NCBI GenBank assembly: GCA_002403155.1
Contig: DHHF01000012.1
Coordinates: 1 to 46,987 of the forward strand
Length of the DNA stretch: 46,987 bases
Direction: 5' to 3'
Source of the DNA: Sulfurovum sp. UBA4779
GTDB taxonomy: Bacteria; Campylobacterota; Campylobacteria; Campylobacterales; Sulfurovaceae
The first letter of the stretch is position 1. Every line of letters begins with the position of its first letter. Positions 35,142-43,674 of the stretch are shown here, in pieces. Made by a program: the position numbers and the translations under genes. The notes beneath the pieces are model-generated. The model was not told the origin of the DNA. It ran no database searches and worked only from the letters and a program-made list of their open reading frames with translations.

Positions 35142-35624
35142 TCATTTCCTTTGTTCATTATTGGTTTTTTCATCGATTTCTTTTGTCATACTGTCAAATT
35201 CTTTTATTAATGCTTGTATCTTTTCTTTCCAATTTTCAAGGAAACTTTTAGTTTTATTTAAATCAATATTGATATGGGTGTGATTGATTTCTATACCGGC
35301 ATCCTTTTCGTTTACTGCCCCGCGATTTATATCTTCGCTGATTGATTTCATTTTATCTTCCAGTTTGTTGCTCAAATCAAGAAAAAATCCTTTGGTTTTA
35401 TTGGTGTCAACGGTAATGATGCCTTTGTCGACGGTGATACCAATTTGTGATAATTTTGAATTTTTTTCTTTTTCTTCTTCTTCTTGGGCTTTAAGCTCTT
35501 TTAGCAGCTGTTCCCTTGCTTCTTGGGCCACTTTTGCATCATGTTCGGCCTGTTTTTCTTTGTCGCCTTGGCAGCCGTTTAAGGCAAGCAATACGCTTAG
35601 TGCTATCATTGTTTGTTTCATCAT
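35142..35624 (-). CDS. Lipoprotein, coiled-coil rich, unknown
   Basis: A 160-residue lipoprotein with the signal MKQTMIALSVLLALNGC (lipobox LNGC). The mature part is Glu/Lys-rich, mainly alpha-helical with coiled-coil stretches (EAREQLLKELKAQEEEEKE). Two related motifs, ITVDTNKTKGFFLDL and INIDLNKTKSFLENW, suggest an internal duplication. No function recognised. It is convergent with rplT and has its own promoter region upstream. Confidence 0.75.
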   Translation of the reverse strand: MMKQTMIALSVLLALNGCQGDKEKQAEHDAKVAQEAREQLLKELKAQEEEEKEKNSKLSQIGITVDKGIITVDTNKTKGFFLDLSNKLEDKMKSISEDINRGAVNEKDAGIEINHTHINIDLNKTKSFLENWKEKIQALIKEFDSMTKEIDEKTNNEQRK

Positions 35625-35895
35625 TTGCTCCTGTTTCTTACCCTCTTATTATACAATGATTTGTGGAAGAGTTAATATAAACACAGGAAGCAGCAAAATC
35701 TGGCTCATTGCTTTTATATAGGTTTTAAAGTGTAATATTTCGCCGATTTTTATATCATGCAATCTGCAAAGCGTTTAAGTTGAATTTCAATTAGTGTTTA
35801 TTTTTTGTTAATTGAAAGCTGTTAGAATGGTAATACGTTTTTTGGCAAAGATGTCATGAATGTCAAAATATAAAATTCCAAAAGAAGGAGTATTT

Positions 35896-36903
35896 TTGAA
35901 TAAATTTTATGTACTATTATTTGCAATGTCTCTCTCGACAACGACAATGTACGCAACTGCAAAATTAACTAACCATACGATAAAAAGCGGTGATTCTCTT
36001 TATTCTATAGCTAAAAAATATAATGCCAGCATCACAGAACTTCAAAAAGCAAACAATATAAAACAAGGAGAAGTCCTTAAGCTTGGCAAAGTATTGAAAG
36101 TTCCTGTAAACAATAAAATAAACAAAAACGCTTCACAAAAAAACAGTATCAAGCCGATAGCGTATACGATTCATCAGGGAGATACTCTTTTTGCGATAGC
36201 GCGCAAACATCATATAAGCATTGATGCAATACGCGCAACAAACGGTATTAAAAAAGGTGAGACCCTGAAGCTGGGGAGGGTTATACAAATTCCACAACAT
36301 GCAACCGTTCAAAAGAAAAAAAATATTCAGGTTGCATCCAAGACAATTCAAACGGCAGCTCCAAAACAAAATCGATCGGACAGCGCTTTAAAGAAAGTCC
36401 TTATTTCTCATGCTGCTCCTCTTCCGGCCAATCAGACAGAAACAAGTAAACAAAAAATATCTACAAAAACTGCAAAATCCGACAATAAAGCTCTGTGCAA
36501 TGTTGAACCTACAAAAATTACTGCTTTGGCAAAACAAAAATTGGGCAAAAAATATGTGTGGGGCGCAACAGGAAATAGAGATACATTTGATTGTTCAGGT
36601 TTGACAACCTATGTGTATAAGAAAAATGGCATCACTCTTCCAAGAAGGGCTATAGCACAATCAAAAGTAGGCAAAATTGTAGATAAAAAAGAGCTGCGCA
36701 AAGGTGATCTTGTATTTTTTGATACTTCTAGAAATCGGAAGGGATATGTCAATCATGTAGGTATTTATATCGGAGATGGCAAATTCATCCATGCAAGTTC
36801 TGCTAAAAATAAGGTTGTTATCACTGATATGTCAAAATCTTTTTATAACAAAAGATTTAAAGTGGCGCGAAGAGTCACTGCTCCTGCTTCAGCATCTCTT
36901 TAA
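35896..36903 (+). CDS. LysM/NlpC-P60 peptidoglycan hydrolase
   Basis: A secreted endopeptidase of cell-wall crosslinks. Order: signal peptide (MNKFYVLLFAMSLSTTTMYA), two LysM domains (TIKSGDSLYSIAKKYN and TIHQGDTLFAIARKHH), a low-complexity linker, then NlpC/P60 with catalytic Cys in FDCSG and His in VNHVGIY. I start at TTG 35896, preceded at five bases by AAGGAG. An in-frame ATG at 35860 would add 12 residues lacking signal-peptide character. Length is 335 aa. Confidence 0.9.
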   Translation: MNKFYVLLFAMSLSTTTMYATAKLTNHTIKSGDSLYSIAKKYNASITELQKANNIKQGEVLKLGKVLKVPVNNKINKNASQKNSIKPIAYTIHQGDTLFAIARKHHISIDAIRATNGIKKGETLKLGRVIQIPQHATVQKKKNIQVASKTIQTAAPKQNRSDSALKKVLISHAAPLPANQTETSKQKISTKTAKSDNKALCNVEPTKITALAKQKLGKKYVWGATGNRDTFDCSGLTTYVYKKNGITLPRRAIAQSKVGKIVDKKELRKGDLVFFDTSRNRKGYVNHVGIYIGDGKFIHASSAKNKVVITDMSKSFYNKRFKVARRVTAPASASL

Positions 36904-36927
36904 AAATCATCTAAATTATGTTTTTTC

Positions 36928-36947
36928 AGTCTCTCCAAGGAGAGACT
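36928..36947. terminator. Hairpin between convergent genes
   Basis: AGTCTCTC-CAAG-GAGAGACT, an 8-bp perfect stem, lies between the LysM/NlpC gene and ilvD, which converge. No T-run follows on either strand, so it is a hairpin that may mark both 3' ends rather than a classical intrinsic terminator. Confidence 0.45.
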
Positions 36948-36960
36948 TTGATAGTTTCAT

Positions 36961-38649
36961 TTATTTTGCTTCCAAAACAGCGCCGGAGCTGGCATTTGTC
37001 ACTAGCGCTCTATATTGCTTAAGCCATTTGCTTGCAAGCGGTTTAACGATCGGTTTAAAATTATCTCTTCTTTCGGCTATTTCTTCAAAGGTGAGTTTCG
37101 CTTCTAAAATGTAATTGTCCACATCGATAAAGATTTCATCTCCATCCTCAAGCAATCCGATTAAGCCGCCTTCGGCAGCTTCAGGACTGACATGCCCGAT
37201 GCTTGCACCTCTGGTTGCGCCGGAAAATCTTCCGTCAGTGATCAATGCAACTTTATCTCCAAGCCCCATCCCCATGATAAGACTTGTCGGACTTAACATC
37301 TCCTGCATGCCCGGTCCTCCTTTTGGGCCTTCATAGCGGATTACAACCACGTTTCCCGGTTTTACTTTGCCTTTTAAAATACCTTCAATGGCTTCGTCTT
37401 GAGAGTTAAAACACACTGCTGTTCCTGTAAAAACCCTGCTGCCTGTGATACCGGCAGTTTTTATAACAGCTCCCTGCTCGGCGAGATTTCCGTACAGTAT
37501 AGCAAGCCCGCCAACTTCCGAGTAGGGATTGTCTATAGTATGAATGATATCGGTGTCTAAAATCTTAGCATCCGCTATCTTTTCGTATAGTGTCTCTCCT
37601 GTAATGGTAAGATTGTCGATAAGAACATGATCCCCGCGTTTCATCATCTCATGCATTACGGCATTGACTCCGCCGGCTTTATTGATGTCTTCCATGTGTA
37701 CCGTAGTTAAGGAAGGGGAAATTTTTGCTATATGAGAAACCCGCTTGCTGATGGCATTGATATCCTCAAGGTTGAAGTCAACCTCAGCTTCTTTTGCGAT
37801 GGCCAGCATATGCAAAACAGTATTGGAGCTTCCTCCCATTGCCATATCTACGGCAAATGCATTGCGTACAGCATTTTCATTGAGGATATTTCTGAGCTTA
37901 TATTTATTGCGTTCTGCTTGTTCCAACTTGGCTATTTCACAGATGCGGCGCGCCGCTTTTTTGTAAAGTTCTGTTCTTTCCGGTGTCAAAGCAAGGATGG
38001 TGCCGTTTCCGGGAAGTGCAATTCCCATTGCTTCCATCAATGTATTCATGGAGTTGGCCGTAAACATACCTGAGCATGAGCCGCCGCTCGGGCAGGCATT
38101 GCATTCGATCTCTTTAAGTTCATGCTCGTCGATCTCACCGGCTTCAAATTGTCCTACGGCCTCAAATGCAGTAGCAAGATCTATCGGGGTGCCGTCTTTT
38201 TTGTGCCCCGCAGCCATAGGCCCGCCTGAGACAAAAATTGTAGGTACATTCACACGCAGTGCTCCCATCACCATACCGGGAACAATTTTATCACAATTTG
38301 GAATTGCTATAAGTGCATCCAGTTTGTGGGCATTCATGACTGTTTCTACCGAATTTGCGATAAGTTCGCGGCTTGGCAAAGAGTAGAGCATGCCATCATG
38401 TCCCATCGCAATTCCGTCATCTACTCCGATGGTGTTAAATTCAAACGGAATGCAGCCGTTTGCGCGTATCTCCGCTTTGATGATTTCGGACACCTTGTTG
38501 AGAAAAAAATGTCCGGGGATAATTTCGATAAAAGAGTTTGCCACACCGATAAACGGTTTGTAAAAATCTTCATCTTTCAATCCTGTAGCACGAAGCAAGC
38601 TTCTGTGCGGGGCTCTGTTGAACCCTTGTTTTATTTCATCACTTCTCAT
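36961..38649 (-). CDS. ilvD: Dihydroxy-acid dehydratase
   Basis: IlvD dehydrates dihydroxy acids in valine, leucine and isoleucine synthesis using an iron-sulphur cluster. The cluster cysteines are in PNCDKIVPG and NACPSGGSCSGMF. The C-terminal GRFSGATRG with the catalytic Ser region is present. I start at the ATG 38649 (MRSDEIKQGFNRAPHRS); an in-frame start at 38721 would add 24 residues with no family similarity. Length is 562 aa. Confidence 0.95.
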   Translation of the reverse strand: MRSDEIKQGFNRAPHRSLLRATGLKDEDFYKPFIGVANSFIEIIPGHFFLNKVSEIIKAEIRANGCIPFEFNTIGVDDGIAMGHDGMLYSLPSRELIANSVETVMNAHKLDALIAIPNCDKIVPGMVMGALRVNVPTIFVSGGPMAAGHKKDGTPIDLATAFEAVGQFEAGEIDEHELKEIECNACPSGGSCSGMFTANSMNTLMEAMGIALPGNGTILALTPERTELYKKAARRICEIAKLEQAERNKYKLRNILNENAVRNAFAVDMAMGGSSNTVLHMLAIAKEAEVDFNLEDINAISKRVSHIAKISPSLTTVHMEDINKAGGVNAVMHEMMKRGDHVLIDNLTITGETLYEKIADAKILDTDIIHTIDNPYSEVGGLAILYGNLAEQGAVIKTAGITGSRVFTGTAVCFNSQDEAIEGILKGKVKPGNVVVIRYEGPKGGPGMQEMLSPTSLIMGMGLGDKVALITDGRFSGATRGASIGHVSPEAAEGGLIGLLEDGDEIFIDVDNYILEAKLTFEEIAERRDNFKPIVKPLASKWLKQYRALVTNASSGAVLEAK

Positions 38650-38773
38650 TATTAAAAACCTTTTTAATATAATTTGAATGATTATAGCACTTTCGCACTC
38701 AAAAAAAGCAGGGCAAAGCATCTTTTCTGATATAAAGTTTGGTTTTTCTCTTTACATTAAAATATTTTTTAGC

Positions 38774-38779
38774 TATAAT
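38774..38779 (+). promoter_or_regulatory. tRNA cluster promoter -10
   Basis: TATAAT preceded by TTTTTTAGC in an AT-rich stretch, 41 bases before tRNA-Gly. It is the likely promoter for the four-tRNA cluster. Confidence 0.5.
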
Positions 38780-38820
38780 CACATTCCATTTTTAAAAAAT
38801 CTTTAAAATGGTATTGGGGT

Positions 38821-38895
38821 GCGGGCGTAGCTCAGGGGTAGAGCATAACCTTGCCAAGGTTAGGGTCGACGGTTCGAATCCGTTCGCCCGCTCCA
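38821..38895 (+). tRNA. tRNA-Gly (GCC)
   Basis: 75-base cloverleaf: acceptor GCGGGCG/CGCCCGC, discriminator T, encoded CCA. Anticodon loop TTGCCAA between TAACC and GGTTA gives GCC. Confidence 0.96.
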
Positions 38896-39022
38896 TAAAT
38901 AAATAAAAATCTTCTCGATATGGAAAATTCCTAATCAATTTATCTTGCTGAATTCAACTAGAAACTCAGAAGAAAACAGAGAAGCATAAAAATTTTAATT
39001 GTTCATGAAGGTGCTCTATGAT

Positions 39023-39110
39023 GCCCGGATGGTGAAATCGGTAGACACAGGGGACTTAAAATCCCCCGGCTATTGCAGCTGTGCCGGTTCGAGTCCGGCT
39101 CCGGGCACCA
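39023..39110 (+). tRNA. tRNA-Leu (TAA)
   Basis: 88-base class II tRNA with a long variable arm. Acceptor GCCCGGA/TCCGGGC, discriminator A, CCA encoded. Anticodon loop CTTAAAA between GGGGA and TCCCC gives TAA (leucine). Confidence 0.96.
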
Positions 39111-39119
39111 CCTTTTTTT

Positions 39120-39193
39120 GGAGCTATCGCCAAGCGGTAAGGCCGCAGCCTGCAAAGCTGCTATCCCCGGTTCAAATCCGGGTAGCTCCTCCA
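39120..39193 (+). tRNA. tRNA-Cys (GCA)
   Basis: 74-base cloverleaf: acceptor GGAGCTA/TAGCTCC, discriminator T, CCA encoded. The loop CTGCAAA between GCAGC and GCTGC gives anticodon GCA. Confidence 0.95.
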
Positions 39194-39259
39194 TGTTGAA
39201 AAAATATTTTTTTCAATTATTTTTTATCTTTTTTAGGATAAAATTTTTTTCTTCAATGT

Positions 39260-39347
39260 CGGGAGATGTCAGAGCGGTTGAATGTACCGGTCTTGAAAAC
39301 CGGCGAGGGTAACACCTCCGGGGGTTCGAATCCCCCTCTCCCGGCCA
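39260..39347 (+). tRNA. tRNA-Ser (TGA), island junction
   Basis: 88-base class II tRNA: acceptor CGGGAGA/TCTCCCG, discriminator G, CCA encoded. Loop CTTGAAA between CCGGT and ACCGG gives anticodon TGA. Accessory genes (partition cassette, then Qat) begin just past its 3' end, the usual site for island integration. No repeated tRNA 3' fragment is visible downstream in the window. Confidence 0.95.
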
Positions 39348-39490
39348 CGAATTTTTATCAATCCCTATAAAGCCCTAAATATCGAACTTTGATAGCATTT
39401 TACACTTTCAGCTATTATATCAAATACCACCTATATACCACCATAGTATGTTTTTATGATTTTTTTGCAGCAGTTAAATCAATGATACAC

Positions 39491-39519
39491 TAGTCTTGGT
39501 AACATTGTTACCAAGACTA
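39491..39519. repeat. Palindrome 1 beside parB-like gene
   Basis: A perfect inverted repeat with 14-base arms (TAGTCTTGGTAACA and its complement) around one T. Its core TGGTAACATTGTTACCA recurs at 39585-39601 as TGGTAACAATGTTACCA. Candidate binding site for the ParB-like protein or the small RHH-like protein. Confidence 0.65.
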
Positions 39520-39584
39520 TATAAATAAAAAAATGAAATAGTAACTCTGATTAATTTTAGTATATATAGGGACAAAATAGTTAT

Positions 39585-39601
39585 TGGTAACAATGTTACC
39601 A
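39585..39601. repeat. Palindrome 2 beside parB-like gene
   Basis: TGGTAACAATGTTACCA, 88 bp from palindrome 1 and ending two bases beyond the parB-like stop codon. Only the central base differs (A versus T), so the two sites are one symmetric sequence type. Probably a partition or autoregulation site. Confidence 0.65.
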
Positions 39602-39603
39602 GA

Positions 39604-40332
39604 CTATTCTCTTTCCTTTAATAAAGCATATGCACCTTTTACGACTCGTTCAATCACTGGTGTAGGTTCACGTTGAAGTGCATCAAGAAATGGTTTTGCT
39701 TCTTCGTTGGCTTTATCTATTGAAATCTCTTTCTTTTCTGAAAACCTTATATCTATGGCGGTTGTCTCTTCTTCCTTGATAAGTTTTTGTGCCGTTCTTA
39801 AGCTATTGGTTTTTCTTTTGCCCACTACTACAGGCACTCCTTTATACAAATCTTTTAACATATTGTCTCCTTTCATCTCATTGATATATCTACATGCTGC
39901 AATCATAGTTCTTGAAGTCATGAATTTTATTTCAGCTTCACGATATGTGATACCATCTTCTTGGACTGCCCACCAGGCTTTTATAGCCTTTTGAGTGCCA
40001 GTTTGATGTCTACGTACTTCAGAACCGAAAACAATTTCTCGTACTGTATCTATAGGTGTACTGGATGGTATCTCGTGAACCAGTATATGGTCCAGCCCCA
40101 ATGACTCTATGGCCCAAAATCTGTGTCTCCCATCAACTATTTTGTTTTTATATATTAAGATTGGCTCTAATTGTCCAATTTCTTCAATACTTTCACATAA
40201 TCGTTGATATTCAACTTCAGTCATTTTTGGATGTTCGTTTGCTAGTTCATGTAGTGTTAAGTCTTCAATTTTTTTAGTGAGCACTTCATTGTTTATGCTG
40301 CTTGTCAGATCAATACCAATCTTTTTTTTCAT
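39604..40332 (-). CDS. ParB-like nuclease-domain protein
   Basis: A 242-residue protein with a ParB/sulfiredoxin-type domain: SIEEIGQLEPILIYKNKIVDGRHRFWAIESLG, containing the GRHRFWA loop of ParB N-terminal domains, followed by a helical region. Together with an adjacent ParA it suggests a plasmid-type partition or island-maintenance cassette, distinct from chromosomal parABS. The ATG follows AAGGAA. The two 17-bp palindromes next to it may be its DNA target. It could also be a ParB-like regulator without partition function. Confidence 0.7.
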   Translation of the reverse strand: MKKKIGIDLTSSINNEVLTKKIEDLTLHELANEHPKMTEVEYQRLCESIEEIGQLEPILIYKNKIVDGRHRFWAIESLGLDHILVHEIPSSTPIDTVREIVFGSEVRRHQTGTQKAIKAWWAVQEDGITYREAEIKFMTSRTMIAACRYINEMKGDNMLKDLYKGVPVVVGKRKTNSLRTAQKLIKEEETTAIDIRFSEKKEISIDKANEEAKPFLDALQREPTPVIERVVKGAYALLKERE

Positions 40333-40480
40333 TGTATTTATTCCTTCAAAAAAGTATTTATAAATATTTACAGCAATTAATATAATATTTAATGAAATAA
40401 AGTATGGTTGGAGATACTTGATAGAAGATTAGGGTATTTGATAAAAAATATTTTTCATATGTTGTAGTTTGAAGAGAGAA

Positions 40481-40699
40481 TTAGAGTATTCCATCCCTCT
40501 TCATCTTCTCCTGGATTGCCATAGTGATATAACTTGTTACAGTACCTCCATGGTAAGCTTTAATCTTATCTTCCCAGTCAACTAAAATCTGGATAGTTTT
40601 GACCTTTTTCTTTTTATTCTGTTGCTTTGTACTTTTCTCCTGGAGGTTTGCACTTTCAACTGCCTGGTCTACGAAGTCTAAATTGTCTTTTCTTGCCAT
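40481..40699 (-). CDS. Small ribbon-helix-helix-like protein
   Basis: A basic 72-residue protein: a disordered Lys/Gln-rich N-terminus, then KVKTIQILVDWEDKIKAYHGGTVTSYITMAIQEKMKR, which resembles a ribbon-helix-helix DNA-binding fold (strand followed by two helices). Next to parA it looks like a ParG/Omega-type partner or repressor. RBS AAAGGA upstream. The fold assignment is my reading of pattern, not a family match. Confidence 0.55.
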   Translation of the reverse strand: MARKDNLDFVDQAVESANLQEKSTKQQNKKKKVKTIQILVDWEDKIKAYHGGTVTSYITMAIQEKMKRDGIL

Positions 40700-40735
40700 A
40701 TTATATCCTTTACATATGTTTTTAATATCTAAATA

Positions 40736-41380
40736 CTATATATTTAATATGTTTTGTATTTCTTTGCTCAAAGATTTTATTTCTTTGGCTGCCTTGCTGT
40801 CTTTGTCGTATTCAAGCACGCTTTGTCCCCTTCCTGCAGATTTGTCATAGTCGATTCTGCTGCGAAGCACCGTATCAAGTAGTTCAAAATATTCAGACTT
40901 TTCTATGAAGGCTCTGAGCTTATCGAGCTTTGACTTTTGGGGATTGAGATTATTAAGCAGGACTTTGACTTTAAGATCACCATCGATCAGTTCACTTAGC
41001 TGAGAAAGTATCTGCTCAAAACTCTTTAGCCCTAAAAGTTCAAAATTCTTATCGCTTACCGGTGTGATCACAAGATCAGCAGTAATAATTGCAATCCGGT
41101 TCATTGTGCTGTCAAAACCACCAAGATCTATGATCGAAAGTTTGTCGTCACTGTCACTATTTATATAGCGTTTGAGATCTTCAGCATTCCGGAATGTTTT
41201 TATTTTGAGTGGCTTTAGTTTAGTTTGATTTTTTCTGATTTCATTAGTATAGGTAAGTGTCTTTTGAATATCCAGGTCAACCAATTCAACATCATATTTT
41301 TTCTGTAGAGCCAGTGCAAGGTTCCAAGCAATAGTACTTTTTCCAACACCACCTTTTTGATGAGAGATCGCGACAATCAT
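40736..41380 (-). CDS. ParA-family ATPase
   Basis: A 214-residue P-loop ATPase with the deviant Walker A KGGVGKSTIAWNLA at the N-terminus and IIDLGGFDS as the Walker B region. Length is that of small plasmid-type ParA/MinD-like proteins without an N-terminal DNA-binding domain. First gene of the leftward ParA-RHH-ParB cassette. AGAAGG precedes the ATG. Divergent from the qat operon. Confidence 0.85.
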   Translation of the reverse strand: MIVAISHQKGGVGKSTIAWNLALALQKKYDVELVDLDIQKTLTYTNEIRKNQTKLKPLKIKTFRNAEDLKRYINSDSDDKLSIIDLGGFDSTMNRIAIITADLVITPVSDKNFELLGLKSFEQILSQLSELIDGDLKVKVLLNNLNPQKSKLDKLRAFIEKSEYFELLDTVLRSRIDYDKSAGRGQSVLEYDKDSKAAKEIKSLSKEIQNILNI

Positions 41381-41655
41381 TTAAAACCTTCTCTATAAAA
41401 ATATTAAAATAATATCTTAGATATATTTATATAATAGTAAAAAGATATGTTTTTTATACTCTTCAAAGTTATATTCTTAGAAAAATTATCATTCCAAAAG
41501 AAGTAATTGAGCGACATCAGTATTTATAGGTGTTGCCATAACGCATATCGATGTTAAAATACTTACAGATGTTGGCGTAACACTTATTAGTATTAAGTCT
41601 CAATTTTCATAGAATGATAAATAAGTAGTAAATATATGACACCTTGTTATATTTC
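41381..41655. repeat. parA-qat divergent region with imperfect direct repeats
   Basis: Two 20-base direct repeats, GGTGTTGCCATAACGCATAT (41529-41548) and GATGTTGGCGTAACACTTAT (41568-41587), match at 15 of 20 positions with a 39-bp period. They lie 70-130 bp upstream of the qat promoter. An ATATC-TTA-GATAT inverted repeat (41412-41424) is just upstream of parA. These look like operator sites for control of parA or qat. The rest of this stretch is AT-rich and empty. Confidence 0.4.
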
Positions 41656-41684
41656 TTGAAATAGCTGGACATTTTTTGTATACT
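41656..41684 (+). promoter_or_regulatory. qat operon promoter
   Basis: TTGAAA (41656-41661), a 17-base spacer and TATACT (41679-41684) make a near-consensus sigma70 promoter, an unusually clear -35 for this group. The leader to the qatA ATG is about 95 bp, with AAAGGAG at 41771-41777. Confidence 0.65.
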
Positions 41685-41787
41685 GTTAACACTTCAATAA
41701 AGGGAATAGAGGGCATTTGGTTCTTCTAATAATTAATTAACTACATGTATACATCCAATCTATTAGATAAAAAGGAGTCTTAATCCA

Positions 41788-43674
41788 ATGGTTTTACATG
41801 ACAATGAAACAGCTGTAGACTTCTTGTATTATGAATCCATTGCTCATACAATTAAAGAATTACTCGATAATGCAGCCGATAAACCTATGACCATTGGAAT
41901 TCATGGTGATTGGGGTGCTGGGAAGTCTAGTATTTTAGCTATGACAGAGGAGGCTTACTCTCAAGATGAAAAAGTCCTCTGTTTAAAATTTAATGGTTGG
42001 TTATTTCAAGGTTTTGAAGATGCAAAACTTGTTTTGCTTGAAAAAGTCATTTCGGAAGTAACTGAAGCTCGTTCAACTACAAGTAAAGTTAGAGAAAAGG
42101 CCAAATCACTTTTTAAACGTATAAGCTGGATGAAAGCTGCTAAAACGACTGGTCAAATGGCTTTTACATATCTATCTGGAATTCCTTCGCCAGAATTGTT
42201 GACACAAATAGGCCAATCAGCTAAAAATATAATGGAACATCCAACAGAAGAGCTTTCGTTAGATAATCTCAAAAAAATGGCTGAACCATTCAAAGGCATC
42301 ATAGACGAGGGAATTGAAAATTCCAATATACCACATGAAATGCATGCTTTTCGTCAAGAATTTGAAGAATTACTGGAAGAGGCAAATCTTGATCAATTGG
42401 TTGTTTTAATTGATGATCTTGACAGATGCTTACCTAAAACAACGATTGAAACACTTGAAGCATTGAGGCTCTTTCTTTTTGTACCCAAAACAGCTTTTAT
42501 TATAGCCGCAGATGAAGCCATGATTGAATATGCAGTGAAAGAGCATTTCCCCAACCTACCAAATACAGTTGGGTCTACATCTTATGCACGTAATTATCTG
42601 GAGAAACTCATTCAAATACCTTTTCGAATCCCAGCATTAGGTGCTACTGAAACGCTTACATATGTTACTTTATTATTGGCGTTGCGTTCTCTTGGTGAAG
42701 CAAGTCAAGGATTTAACGCACTTAAAGGACTATCTAGGGAAGCCATTCAAAAGCCGTGGTTAGGAAATAGCTTCAATGCTGCAGTTTTTGACGAAGCCAT
42801 TAATGATGATAATGAACGATTAAAAGCTCGTGATGCATTAAGCTTAGCCAAACAGATTAGTCAAATAATAAATGACGGTACTGCTGGAAATCCAAGACAA
42901 ATAAAGCGTTTCATCAATAGCTTGATGCTCAGAAAGCAAATAGCAAATGCGAGAGGATTTGGATCGGAAATAAATTTAAATGTTCTAGCAAAAATTATGC
43001 TAGCTGAAAATTTCCATCCAGAGTTTTATCGTCAGCTCAATAACTGGACATCAACCTCTCTCGATGGAAAACCAAAAGAACTGAAAACTCTGGAACATTT
43101 GGACAATGGAACAGATGAAGAATCGTCTGAGTCATCTGAAATGCAACAAGATGAATGGACTAAGCAGTGGGCACTTGCAAATCCAAAATTGTCAAATATC
43201 GATTTAAGACCATATTTATTTATTACAAGAGATAGAAAAGTTAAAAGTGGCGTGATAATGCAGTCTGATGATCTGCAAGTTCTTGCAGATAAACTACTTG
43301 GAAGTGAAATGGTGGTAGCTGGGCTCAAAGATGAGATAAAAATACTTAAAAAGCCGGATGCAGAAAAGTTATATCAACATCTTGAAAGTGCTATCACAAA
43401 TAGTGGTAATTTAAAGGACAAGCCTGATGGCGTTCCTGGCATAAATCTACTATTCAAGACACATACTTTCTTGCAAATAAAATACTGTTCAATGCTTAAT
43501 TCTATTGATGTTGATCATCTTGGCACATGGGCAATCACACCAGTAGATGTTTTCTCTGAACAAACTGCTCAACAACTATATACAGCCTTATTAACAAAAT
43601 GGAAAGATCAAAGCACCAATAAACAGCTTAGTATATTTGCTGAGCACACCCTTAAATCTATAAAAGGTAAATAA
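41788..43674 (+). CDS. qatA: QatA: KAP P-loop ATPase of Qat defence system
   Basis: 628-residue KAP-family NTPase. Walker A GDWGAGKS (residues 40-47) and Walker B LVVLIDDLDRCLP (~residues 205-217) are intact. In the KAP family the ATPase module carries an inserted helical region; here the stretch after Walker A (~residues 80-190) is such an insertion. First gene of the four-gene Qat operon. Qat protects against phage through unknown chemistry; QatA is expected to sense or transduce the phage signal through ATP hydrolysis. Its stop overlaps the qatB ATG by one base. Confidence 0.9.
   Translation: MVLHDNETAVDFLYYESIAHTIKELLDNAADKPMTIGIHGDWGAGKSSILAMTEEAYSQDEKVLCLKFNGWLFQGFEDAKLVLLEKVISEVTEARSTTSKVREKAKSLFKRISWMKAAKTTGQMAFTYLSGIPSPELLTQIGQSAKNIMEHPTEELSLDNLKKMAEPFKGIIDEGIENSNIPHEMHAFRQEFEELLEEANLDQLVVLIDDLDRCLPKTTIETLEALRLFLFVPKTAFIIAADEAMIEYAVKEHFPNLPNTVGSTSYARNYLEKLIQIPFRIPALGATETLTYVTLLLALRSLGEASQGFNALKGLSREAIQKPWLGNSFNAAVFDEAINDDNERLKARDALSLAKQISQIINDGTAGNPRQIKRFINSLMLRKQIANARGFGSEINLNVLAKIMLAENFHPEFYRQLNNWTSTSLDGKPKELKTLEHLDNGTDEESSESSEMQQDEWTKQWALANPKLSNIDLRPYLFITRDRKVKSGVIMQSDDLQVLADKLLGSEMVVAGLKDEIKILKKPDAEKLYQHLESAITNSGNLKDKPDGVPGINLLFKTHTFLQIKYCSMLNSIDVDHLGTWAITPVDVFSEQTAQQLYTALLTKWKDQSTNKQLSIFAEHTLKSIKGK

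Noticed and set aside
38999..39312. Protein-coding ORFs across the tRNA cluster
   Set aside because: They are open frames running through well-formed tRNA-Leu, tRNA-Cys and tRNA-Ser genes, with no ribosome binding site or family similarity.
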